Source: Symsagittifera roscoffensis | Lineage: Eukaryota > Xenacoelomorpha > Acoela > Convolutidae | Direction of reading: 5' to 3' | NCBI RefSeq assembly: GCF_963678635.1 | Contig: NW_026971155.1 | Coordinates: 1-27,500 of the forward strand | DNA: 27,500 bases | In this document: piece by piece, positions 1-7,720 of the stretch | Layout of the letters: every line of letters starts with the position of its first letter | Position numbering within the stretch: position 1 is the stretch's first letter | The notes under the pieces: model-generated | Seen by the model: only the letters and a program-made list of their open reading frames with translations | Told to the model about the DNA's origin: nothing | Database searches by the model: none | Position numbers and translations under genes: made by a program

Positions 1-1154
1 TTTTCTTATATGTCCAAAAACTTCGAGAGTGGGATGTCTTTTCACACTTTGGTTCATCTGAACACAAAGTTTTACCACGAAACAAAGGTTTTTTAGGGAT
101 CCCTTCATGTTAGTTGAAAAGTTCCCGCGGTAGGTGGAAAAAAACTTTTCCAAACAAGTCATGAAACTAAAGCAATGGGCTGATTTTTTGGTGGTTAAGA
201 AAATAAAAGTGCATCGAAAAACAGCTGCAGTCGGGAAGGAATGAGAAAGTAAAAACGCTTTAAATTTGAATTGATTTGAAAATTGTTAAAACATGTTTCC
301 CAATTTTAACATAAATCAAAGTCTACGAAAAGCATAAAATATAGCAAACCAGATGTAAGGTCGAAGACAAATGGCCAAAAAGAGATATTATAATCGATCA
401 GAATGAATTTTTTCTGCAAAACAAAAAAATTAGTAACTCGGATAAAAGAAAAAATGATCATAATCGTTCATGACTGTCTCGAAAAATAAAGGATTTAAAA
501 ATTTTTTATAATGTATTTTAATTGATAATGATTTGATTTTGAAAAGAAAGATTATTATCGATTTTAAATTGATAAAAATCAATTTTTGCTCATTTTTAGT
601 AAGACTGGTGCTAAAATCATAAAATACTCAATTTTTATCGCTTAAAACCAATATGGGTTTGTCAACTCCAATAAAAAAACACTATTTTGAAGAAAAAAAA
701 AATCCGCATCGTGTTATGTCCGAGTGTCGTTGTAGTTCAGGACTCTTCTGCTAATTCTCGATAAAGCGAACAAAGTCGAACAATGAACAATGTCCGGTAA
801 AGTCGAACAAAGTCGAACTATGTCCAGTATAGTCGAACAAAATCGAAAACGGACATCGTTTGACTCAAAAAGTCGAGTTCGACCATTTCGGTCGAATCAT
901 GGGTCGAGCACCTCAGCCCGGGTAGAAGAGTTTTAATGAGGGCAGGAATGGCTTTTTAAGACACTCTTTTGAATGTTTTGATGAAAACTAGTGGGATGGT
1001 AAAATATACCAAAAAAAACAACTCCATTTGGGAAAGCGTTAATTTGGTAAACCCCCCGCCCAATCAATCCCTTTCTCCCTCCACGCAACATTTTTTTTAA
1101 CTTGAAAGAGACGTTGAAATGTGAAACGCAAGAAAATTCGTACAAAATACTTAC
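1..1154. other. AT-rich non-coding DNA, no gene seen
   Basis: I see no exon or RNA gene here. The stretch is dominated by A/T runs. Since it lies just downstream (minus strand) of an FN3 exon with a good donor at 1153-1154, it is most likely intron of the same gene. The only structure is the short repeat block at 769-905. Confidence 0.6.
769..905. repeat. Degenerate short tandem repeat (GTCGAAC-type)
   Basis: The motif AGTCGAACAA and close variants recur about eight times, separated by short linkers containing TGTCC or GGACA. Spacing is irregular, so this is a degenerate low-complexity array rather than a clean satellite. No coding frame is associated with it. Confidence 0.5.
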
Positions 1155-1448
1155 TTGTGCAAATGTCTAAATAGTTTATAGCCGACTCAATTGTGCCTAT
1201 ATCTGCACGACACACGGCAGAGTATCTCAGATGGTAATCACAACCGGGTAACAAGTCTTTCCTTTTGAGATCAGTCTCTCCTCTGGTCAAATTCCCGATG
1301 ATTGGTGTCCCACAGGTTTCATGATAAAGATGCTTGAACTCTATGTAATCGTATTGCCCTGCGGGCACTCCGAATCCATTTATCTCTAGCGTGGTCTCCG
1401 TTATGTTGGAATCTGCCATAGAGCTGAAAACTTTTGGCAGTTCAGGTT
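1155..1448 (-). CDS. FN3-like domain exon (internal exon, intact)
   Basis: This internal exon is 294 nt (98 codons) and encodes one fibronectin type III-like domain. The start is the acceptor TTTTGTTTAG at 1449-1458 and the end is the donor GTAAGT at 1149-1154. Both introns are phase 1, the symmetric arrangement usual for FN3 exons, so the domain can be added or lost without breaking the frame. The domain opens with a Pro-rich PELPKV segment and ends with LLPGCDYHLRYSAVCR, which matches the FN3 L-x-PG-x-x-Y-x-(V/L)-x-Y-x-A pattern of the E-F turn and F strand, plus two cysteines that may form a disulfide. It resembles the exon at 4662-5867 (GCEYRVHYAARCR) more than the other FN3 exons here. 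The likely context is an extracellular receptor or adhesion protein. The parent gene is not identified. Confidence 0.65.
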
Positions 1449-1485
1449 CTAAACAAAATTGCTATGTTTATATATATATATACAT

Positions 1486-1706
1486 TGGTCGAATAATAGT
1501 CTATTAGCATTATCTCACCCCCCAATTCCAGATTGCACAGTGAAATTTTTCAACTTTGCCATTACGAAGCCAACCTGTGCACTGAACAGACGCAGAATTG
1601 TGCGCCTGTTCAGTGCACAGGTTGGCTTCGTAATGGCAAAGTTGAAAAATTTCACTGTGCAATCTGGAATTGGGTGAGATAATGCTAATAGACTATTATT
1701 CGACCA
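1486..1706. repeat. Near-perfect 221-bp palindrome (foldback element)
   Basis: The left arm starts TGGTCGAATAATAG and is repeated as its reverse complement ending CTATTATTCGACCA. The arms match almost base for base down to the centre at about 1590-1605. The only clear differences are a CCCCCC versus CCC length change and one mismatch by the centre. Both ends lie in TA-rich sequence, suggesting a foldback MITE inserted at a TA-rich site. It sits in the intron only 37 nt upstream of the acceptor of the 1155-1448 exon. Open frames read across it on both strands are an artefact of the symmetry. Confidence 0.85.
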
Positions 1707-1712
1707 GTATAT

Positions 1713-2303
1713 TAGCTCTTCTGAGAGTCGCCGGAACAAAAAACACTATAATGTGGAAAAACTACAGTTTTGACTTAACTATGGGAGACTAAAGAATCTC
1801 GACTTATGTTTTGACCCTCGAAGTCGAGAGAGTGCAGTTTGCTATTGCGAATCCGCAGAGGAAAAGCAAATATCAGAGGAGCAAAAATTGATATTTTGCT
1901 CGAATACAACAAACAGAAGACCAGCACATTCGGAGCATATCTTTTTCAAGTACCAACTTTTTAGACAAATAATCGTTTTCAAATAATCGTTAAGACTGGA
2001 GGATTATCATTTCTTCATACACTCCAAGCATAGAATAATATGATAAGCATTTTCGTTCTTTTGAAATTGTATTACAAGCTTTTTGTATCGATTTGTTTCA
2101 TAATTACTTTTTGTATAATTGAAGTCTTTCTAGAAAATCAGCAAAAGTTGGAAGATTTATTAGGAACATTCAGTTTCGCCGCGAAAAGTTCGCAATATAG
2201 TCATTTTTATATCCTGCCTTATGTTAAACACCGCCACAAAATTTCAAGAGTTTGCCAATCAAAATTTTGTTATTAAATCACTCTCTGTAAAAAAATGCAG
2301 GGA
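1713..2303. other. AT-rich non-coding DNA, no gene seen
   Basis: There are no FN3-like segments, splice-bounded open frames or RNA genes that I can support. The 2040-2276 plus-strand open frame has no recognisable domain and low-complexity composition, so I treat it as chance. Confidence 0.5.
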
Positions 2304-2520
2304 CAGTGACAAAAAATATACAGAATTCAGATATGTTGTAATGTAAATTAGTAATGTAGTAAAACTTCGATTATGTAGTTTAAATAATCGATTTTAGTGG
2401 ATTATTTCTGCAAAAAATTTATACTGTATATCTTCATTATATAATCATTGCCAAAACACTATAAAACTATTTTTTTTCTTTATTAAATTTTATGCACACT
2501 CAAAACTGATTAAATACACA

Positions 2521-2660
2521 TTATCTACAGATTATCTGCAAATTATCTGCAGATTATATACTGATTAGTTACATATTATATACAAACTATATACAGATTA
2601 TATACAATTTTTAGACAGACTGTATACATGTATGTACAGATTATATACTGATTTTCTCAA
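2521..2660. repeat. Subterminal ATTATCTGCAG-type repeats, left end
   Basis: ACAGATTATCTGC and variants (TACAGATTATATAC) recur about ten times at intervals of roughly 11-14 bp. The matching cluster near the other end of the element is at 3966-4026. Confidence 0.6.
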
Positions 2661-2801
2661 CATTCTCACCAATCAGGTAGAATGAGTACATTAAAAAAAC
2701 AATAACGTAGGCTTTTTATTGAAATTTATGTACTGGTGTGTGATCTGCAAAAATGTGAAATTAAATTCCTTATTGTGCAAATAAATTTCAGCAAAAAACA
2801 A

Positions 2802-2988
2802 TTTGCTCTATATTTTTTTCTAACTTTTTATTGACGTTCTTATCACAAAATTGAGCTGAACGGTTTGATCTTTTAAAGGTCATTTGAAGAAGAGTTTTCA
2901 CAAAAATACTTTTTTGACCGCGGAAACACTTTGATTGCAAAATTTGAGAGGGATCTCTTGAATTTTGTAGCTTGCGATAACCAGTTTT
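2802..2988. repeat. 187-bp direct repeat, copy 1
   Basis: This runs from TTTGCTCTATA to GATAACCAGTTTT and is repeated at 3618-3805 in the same orientation with few substitutions (for example GACCGCGG versus GACCAAGG). The short minus-strand frames across both copies share sequence only because the DNA is duplicated. No domain is recognised. Confidence 0.8.
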
Positions 2989-3230
2989 ACTTTTATTACG
3001 ATATTGAATACTTACATTTTTTGTTTCAATTATGCTAGCAAGATTATTTTTGGGCTGCAAAAACTTTGACCCAAAGCCAGGTCCAACCTTGAAATTTTTT
3101 GACATAGCAGAAAGACAACGAAATTACAAAAAACAGCATAAAAATTCTACATCTAAACTACAGGAGTTTAAACAAAAAAAGATCTGGTCTGGAAGAACAA
3201 GTCAAAGCTTGTGGAGTGAACTCAATTTAC

Positions 3231-3591
3231 ATGACATGGTTTCATGACTCGAACGACAACAACTTATTGACACTAGACAGCAATCATTTTGTCGCTTTCT
3301 GATATGATAGTTGAACATTAGTAAGTGAAAAGGCAAAAGGCGGTGGAGTGATATAGCTCATTACCAAAATATTGAATTCTAAACTACGCACAGACTTAAA
3401 CTTGCTCCATCAGAAAACTAACAGCATCTGGGTAAGTTAAATTCATTAAGAAAACAAAACAACCATCAACACAAATAAACATTTCAAATAATCAAAACAA
3501 ATCTAACAAAACAGTTTCTATTGAAGAACTTTCTTTATCAATTGGTTTTGCACACTCATATAATTCAAACATTATTCTTATGGGAGACTAT
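3231..3591 (+). pseudogene. Decayed LINE endonuclease fragment
   Basis: Read with frame changes, the plus strand shows pieces in the order expected of the apurinic endonuclease domain of CR1/Jockey-type non-LTR retrotransposons. At 3231 there is a TWFHDSNDNNLL-like segment (family: (T/S)ETWL-D). A KGGGVI segment follows at about 3335 (family: R-x-GGGV), then NSIWVKLNS near 3415 and NIILMGDY near 3570 (family: (I/V)xGDFN). Stops and frameshifts separate the pieces and no reverse transcriptase follows, so it is a dead fragment lying inside the 1.9-kb inverted-repeat element between its two direct repeats. The call rests on motif order alone, so it is moderate. Confidence 0.5.
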
Positions 3592-3617
3592 TTTTTCTTG
3601 CTCTATATTTTTTCTAT

Positions 3618-3805
3618 TTTGCTCTATAATTTTTTTCTAACTTTTTATTGACGTTCTTATCACAAAAGTGTGCTGAACAGTTTGATCTTTTAAAGGTCAT
3701 TTGAAGAAGAGTTTTCACAAAAATACTTTTTTGACCAAGGAAACACTTTGATTGCAAAATTTGAGAGGGATCTCTTGAAACTTGTAGCTTGCGATAACCA
3801 GTTTT
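3618..3805. repeat. 187-bp direct repeat, copy 2
   Basis: Second copy of the 2802-2988 repeat, offset by 816 bp. The start TTTGCTCTATA is itself partly duplicated just upstream (about 3600). Confidence 0.8.
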
Positions 3806-3965
3806 CCTCAAGTGACTCCAGCTTAGTTTAAAAGTGAGGAAATTTTTTACTGATTGCAAACTTCTGTCGAATGTGAAAAATCAAATCATTTATGTAATTT
3901 TTGAATGATCAAAACTACTCACCTTTTAAGAGCCTTATAGCTTTTCGGCAATATAATCAATCTTA

Positions 3966-4026
3966 TACAGAATATATACAGATAATCTACAGATTATCTT
4001 GATATTATCTGCAGATTATCTACAGG
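3966..4026. repeat. Subterminal ATTATCTGCAG-type repeats, right end
   Basis: This is a cluster of about five TACAGATTATCTGCAG-like motifs near the right terminus of the 2304-4192 element. It mirrors the cluster at 2521-2660. Confidence 0.55.
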
Positions 4027-4192
4027 TTTAACAGATTGAACAATTGATTATTTTGGCACTAAATTCCATTTATTTTTGGTGGAAAAAAATGTATTCTATC
4101 TGTACATAATCAAGTATCCTTCGCAAAATGGCAAGATTTAATATCTGTAGATGTTTCTGTAAATAATCGATTTTTATCTGTTTTTGTCACTG

Positions 4193-4661
4193 CGGGTACT
4201 TCTGACATTCTTCTTGAAAGCGATTTAAGAATTTTGGCGCCTGCTTTTTTAAACCGTGTTTAACCTTATTTAAACAAAATTTTTGCGCGCAGTGGAATTT
4301 TTGAAGAACTTTGACCAACAAATCGAGTTTTTGTTGGCGCGCGCTCCTCTTTAAAATTATTAAGTATTAGCGCCAAAAGCACCTTTAGAAACCCTTTCGG
4401 GTCGTTGGCCAAAAACGGATGTCATAACAATACCAAACGTCGGATCCTTTGCTTGGTGAGGGGATCGAATCTATGAAGAAAAAGCGTCCAAACCCCCCTC
4501 CCTCGCCCCTAAATCCGCCTCTTTCTCAAAAAACGTGTTTAAAAATAGATTATAAAAATAGCTAATATAACTGAAGTTGACCTCTTCACCCCCCCCCCCC
4601 CCCCCCCTCCCTAGTGCAATTTGGTACAGAATTATCATAAGCCTTAAATATTAACTATCAC
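4193..4661. other. Non-coding DNA with a 19-C homopolymer
   Basis: No gene is seen. The region contains an uninterrupted run of 19 C at 4589-4607, just downstream (minus strand) of the donor at 4661. A GCGCGC-containing segment at 4285-4345 weakly resembles sequence at 9475-9540 and 12000-12070, suggesting old shared repeat content. Confidence 0.5.
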
Positions 4662-5867
4662 CTGTACAGAAAGATTCGTTGTAGGGTACAAATTGCGAGG
4701 CAAGGGAGCCCCCGGTGGGCAGGCGACATCTAGCAGCGTAATGCACTCTATACTCGCATCCTTTCTCCATGTTGTAGATAGTAGGGGCAGCCTGACAGGG
4801 TGACGTAGCATTACGTATACAAATAAATCATGACGTATACTTTTTGTTGAGTGCCATTACATTTGTTGAGTTTTTGTTCCGTTCAAGCTCTGATTTAAAA
4901 TACGGGATCAAGTTGACATCCCCCTTATAAAGTCCAATTTGAGATCCTCCATCCAACCACCAATATTAAAATGAAATATTTACCGCTACATGTAAAATTA
5001 CTCTTTTCTGATTGGTTAACAATTGGATGTTATTACCAAAAATACTTCCGGGGAGGGGGTGAATTTTTAAAACGTTAATTCGAGCTGTGTTATTGTTCCG
5101 ACTTTCGATACGAAAGTAACGGAATATTTGTGCTCGGGGTGGGTTTTTTTTCTTCAGACAAATTTCGACTTTTTAACTAGCCATTTTTGACGGAATTTTT
5201 TTATATCATTCCAAAGGTATTGTTGTCCTGAGCTTAAATTTGAAAAGATATTTCACCTGTGATCATTTCTCGTAAAGTTATGAGGGTTTAAAGATTGCCA
5301 TTTTGGCCATTTTGACCAATTTGGGACAATTAACGCGCGATATAATTCGCGCTTTTAATGCGTAAGCGGAGATTTAATCCGTCTTATAAATCGTTCCAAA
5401 TTGGTTGAAAGAAGCCTATTTGCCATAATTGATTTGTTACAAGGAGCGAAATCTATTGTTTTGTACTTTATATGGCGTGTGGGGGGATGATTTTCATATA
5501 AAAATTCAAATTTTAGAAAAAAAAAATTTATTTTATTTTATTTCATTTAATTTTTTATGTTTTTACTGCTGCTCCATAAACCTTAAAAGGCAGTCGGAAC
5601 ATTCAGGGCTTCGCCCTGATACGAGCAAACTTGTTTAAATTACGGAAAAAATTATGTAAGAAGAATACACTGCATGACTGTTCAGAGGCGGTCATACTGT
5701 TGTGTATACTATATGAGACGTCACCCTGTAAGAATGAACAAGTGTTTTGTTGTCAGTGCAGAAGGTGGGGACCAAAGTGATCTCATAGTTGTCAGCAGAA
5801 ACAGGTAACTCCAAGTTTGTTCCATCAATTTGTGACTGAGAAAACCAGTCAATATTTGAAGGAGGGT
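4662..5867 (-). CDS. FN3-like domain exon split by a transposon that may splice out as an intron
   Basis: The acceptor TTTAG precedes 5867 and the donor GTGATAGT follows 4662, both phase 1. The first half (5867-5725) encodes PPSNIDWFSQ... to ...LVHSYR and the second half (4791-4662) encodes AAPTIYNMEKGCEYRVHYAA and on to FCT. Together they make one FN3-like domain with the same GC(D/E)Y-x-x-x-Y-x-A-x-CR signature as the 1155-1448 exon. Between them lies a 933-bp inverted-repeat element. With the element and one 3-bp target copy removed, the exon is 270 nt. If the GT at 5724-5723 and AG at 4793-4792 are used instead, the joined exon is 273 nt and in frame. Unspliced, the frame meets a stop soon after entering the element. 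Whether the exon still works therefore depends on splicing. The parent gene is not identified. Confidence 0.6.
4796..5728. mobile_element. 933-bp TIR transposon in a coding exon, introner-like
   Basis: The ends are exact 11-bp inverted repeats, CAGGGTGACGT (4796-4806) and ACGTCACCCTG (5718-5728). A second matched GTATAC lies 19 bp in from each end. The flanks are TGA (4793-4795) and TAA (5729-5731), a probable 3-bp target duplication with one substitution. No transposase is encoded. On the host sense (minus) strand the first TIR gives CAGG|GTGACGT, a usable donor. The other end gives CACCCTG followed by the target TCA and an exonic G, making the acceptor CCTGTCAG. A 3-bp target with CAGGG ends would fit several DNA transposon groups, so I do not assign a superfamily. 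Confidence 0.75.
5091..5630 (+). repeat. Dispersed repeat, copy 1 (inside the TIR element)
   Basis: This segment is present in reverse orientation at 7721-8240 and in part at 8251-8510. Shared landmarks are GTGCTCGGGGTGG, the GGAGCGAAATCTAT block and CAGTCGGAACATTCAGGG. It ends with the short palindrome CAGGGCTTCGCCCTG. It makes up most of the interior of the 933-bp transposon, so the other copies may be remnants of the same transposon family. The 5429-5638 plus-strand frame is chance. Confidence 0.65.
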
Positions 5868-6069
5868 CTAAATTGAACGCATATTAAACTTTTACCAATT
5901 CCTCGAAATTGAAAAAATGAACATTTTGGTCGTATATAGCAACAGTTCAATAAAAGCAAAAATGAAAAAAAAATCATTTTAGATTTTTATAAAAGTTCGG
6001 TTTGTTCGACATTGCAAAATAGAAATATAAATGTGTCCAATACAGAATCTAAGTTCAGATTTAACTCAC

Positions 6070-6363
6070 CCATGCAAATCAGAGTTGTGTTTGCGATCAA
6101 ATCCTGAATCTTTTTGTTTCCAGCAGCGATGGTCACGTTGTAAAGTTCTTCCGGTTGCAAGTGACTGAAACCGATAGTAACAGACTTTCCGTTGTTATTG
6201 GTGGAATATACATCAACGTTATCGCTGCAGTTTTTCCCAGTAATCATGTTAACGCAGCTCACTCTTTGCACTGACAGGTCAGGGTCAGATGAGGTTACAT
6301 TTGCTTGCAGTAAAACAGAGCTCGAATCCTGGTAGATGGTTGAAATTCGCAATTCGGAAGAAT
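6070..6363 (-). CDS. FN3-like domain exon (internal exon, intact)
   Basis: This exon is 294 nt (98 codons), bounded by the acceptor TTTTCAG (minus) and the donor GTGAGT at 6064-6069, both phase 1. It starts with DSSELRISTIYQDSS and ends QDLIANTTLICM. The LQPEELYNVTIAAGN segment fits the FN3 L-x-P-x-x-x-Y-x-V-x-I-x-A motif preceding the F strand. Two central cysteines are in SCVNMITGKNC, and several N-x-S/T sites fit an extracellular, glycosylated location. It is clearly paralogous at DNA level to 6900-7171 and, over its 3' part, to 7596-7706, so this is a locally duplicated exon array. This copy keeps the full length and frame. The parent protein is not identified; receptor-type phosphatases and adhesion proteins are plausible family contexts. 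Confidence 0.65.
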
Positions 6364-6450
6364 CTGAAAACAACGGAAATCACACATTTTTAGATGAGGC
6401 ACAAGTAAACCAGCATGTTGTAGAAAAATTTTGTGATTCACCGTTGCGTG

Positions 6451-6612
6451 AGGCGAAAGTTCGTAACAGGCGAAAACTCTTAACAAGGCGACAATTCGTA
6501 ACAGTAGATTATGCGGGGAACACTGATTCACGCGCAGTGTTCCTCTAGTGCCGGAGCGACGCGGAGCAAGCGTATTCTACTTGCCAATGCCTTGTTACGA
6601 ATTGTCGCCCTT
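6451..6612. mobile_element. Small foldback/MITE-like element in the intron
   Basis: GGCGACAATTCGTAACA (6487-6503) is repeated exactly as its reverse complement at 6593-6609. Outside the left arm are two degenerate 17-18-bp tandem copies of the same motif (from 6451 and 6468). Inside is a perfect 9-bp stem, GGAACACTG / CAGTGTTCC (6517-6525 and 6535-6543). The local composition is G/C-richer than the surroundings, unlike the host intron. It lies about 90 nt upstream of the acceptor of the 6070-6363 exon. The insertion edges are uncertain. Confidence 0.6.
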
Positions 6613-6614
6613 CT

Positions 6615-6899
6615 CCATCGTTGACTCGCAGATCCAGAAGGAACCAAACAGAGTGACGTTTTAACACTTACTTGAGGGCTGGCTTTGATGTGGAACTTCA
6701 AAGCATCTTATGATATTGCAATAATACTCTAGAAATACGGTACAAAGTTTGAAATCATGGCAGTGTGGTATCATAGATCTAGTAGCATTGATACAGATAT
6801 CGAAATCAGGAGCTAATTTTCACCATTTAATCCTTTAAAAAACTCTGATCTATTAAATTTAAGGTTGCTGAATTGGTTAAGTTCAGGTTGTTGACTCAC
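6615..6899. other. Intron sequence, nothing recognised
   Basis: This is non-coding sequence between two FN3-like exons. I see no repeat with a clear partner and no open frame bounded by splice sites. Confidence 0.5.
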
Positions 6900-7171
6900 C
6901 CATAGAAATCAGAGTGTGTTTTGTGACTAATTCCTGATTTATTAGGTTTCTAGCGGCGATGGTCACATTGTAAATTTGTCCTGGTCTTAGATCGCTCAAA
7001 CGGGTAATAGCCGATTGTCCACTATTGGAATAAACTTCAACCTTGTCGATGCAGTTTTCTCCGGTGTTCACATTAACACACTTTAGACTTTGCTGTGACA
7101 ATTCAAGTTCAGAACACGCCATTATTATTTGCAGCAAAGCATAGCTCGAATCCTGGTATATCTTAAAGAAT
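6900..7171 (-). pseudogene. Frameshifted FN3-like exon
   Basis: This paralogue of the 6070-6363 exon has a good acceptor (TGGTTTCAG) and donor (GTGAGT, 6894-6899). The readable part runs from YQDSSYALLQ through CVNVNTGENC and LRPGQIYNVTIAARN to HTLISM, matching its neighbour. It is 272 nt instead of 294: two codons are missing near the middle, and 16 nt are missing at the 5' end just after the shared ATTCTT. Because 272 is not a multiple of three, reading from the expected phase-1 acceptor soon reaches stop codons, and including the exon would shift the whole downstream frame. It is probably a dead or skipped exon. A minor AG at the TTTAAG 9 nt inside gives phase 0 and does not repair it. Confidence 0.65.
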
Positions 7172-7595
7172 CTGAAACCAATGAAAATTACATTTTTTAA
7201 GAAGAGTCTTTAATTATAACCGTATTTGATTGAACGATGACATCTCGTCATTGGTCAGCTGGAGGTGAGAGGCTGTCCAAGACTCTTTTAATGCTTAGTA
7301 ATTTATAATTTTCTTTCAAATAGAGCTTGTAATAATATCTGAAAATATGGGGTTTTAAAAAGGAGATCTTGGTTAAAAATGCTGTCTTCATAATGAACTA
7401 ACTTGTCCCAATTATTTTGAATTAATTTAACAGACATCCAACTATGGAGCTGGGTTTGATTGAGGGGCCCGCATTGATAAAAGTATCAAAATACAAAACT
7501 ATTATTAACAATCTTAGAAGTTTCTGAACATCGCTCAATTTAAAATTCCTAAAGTTTTAAAATGTATAATATGAGAATACGGTTTTTCTACTTAC
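7172..7595. other. Intron sequence, nothing recognised
   Basis: AT-rich non-coding sequence between FN3-like exons. I see no coding, RNA or repeat feature that I can support. Confidence 0.5.
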
Positions 7596-7706
7596 TTAAA
7601 CAAATCGTAGTGTTATTTGCGTCCAAGTCCTGAGTCATATTATTTCCAGTGGTTATCGGAAGCTGTTCATATTGCATGGCACTTGAGTTTTGGGCGTGAA
7701 CAGAAT
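7596..7706 (-). CDS. Truncated FN3-like exon, still in frame
   Basis: This short exon is 111 nt (37 codons), with the acceptor CTTATTTAG (minus) and the donor GTAAGT at 7590-7595, phase 1 at both ends. Its end, PITTGNNMTQDLDANNTTICL, aligns with VTIAAGNKKIQDLIANTTLICM of the 6070-6363 exon. Its first residues (DSVHAQNSSA) align with that exon's DSSELRIST start. About 61 codons of the middle of the FN3 fold are missing, but in a multiple of three, so it could be spliced in without a frameshift while not forming a proper domain. It is the first FN3-type exon met on the minus strand after the signal-peptide exons, with more than 15 kb between them. It may be a decayed exon that still has splice sites. 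Confidence 0.5.
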
Positions 7707-7720
7707 CTAAATAAGACTAC

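Larger units (their letters stand above)
2304..4192. mobile_element. Terminal-inverted-repeat DNA element, about 1.9 kb, non-autonomous
   Basis: The ends are exact 12-bp inverted repeats: CAGTGACAAAAA at 2304-2315 and TTTTTGTCACTG at 4181-4192. Inside each end are related sequences in opposite orientation: an AATCGATT motif and arrays of ATTATCTGCAGATTATCT-like repeats (about 2521-2660 and 3966-4026). This is the layout of subterminal transposase-binding repeats. I found no intact transposase, so it is non-autonomous. The CAGTG start recalls hAT termini, but the flanking 8-mers do not match, so a target duplication is not confirmed and the superfamily is open. The interior holds a 187-bp direct repeat and a decayed LINE fragment. 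Confidence 0.55.

Noticed and set aside
1459-1739. Two short open frames on opposite strands with nearly the same protein
   Set aside because: Both are readings of the two arms of the 1486-1706 palindrome, so the match is due to symmetry and not to a gene.
2788-3859. Pair of similar minus-strand frames (2788-3105 and 3614-3859)
   Set aside because: Their similarity comes from the 187-bp direct repeat. No known domain and low-complexity Lys/Asn-rich composition.
2296-4200. An 8-bp hAT-type target duplication around the 1.9-kb element
   Set aside because: The flanking 8-mers TGCAGGGA and CGGGTACT do not match, so I do not assign the hAT superfamily despite the CAGTG terminus.
5591-5630. Helitron 3' end suggested by the CAGGGCTTCGCCCTG hairpin
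   Set aside because: No CTRR terminus follows the hairpin and no matching TC 5' end was seen.
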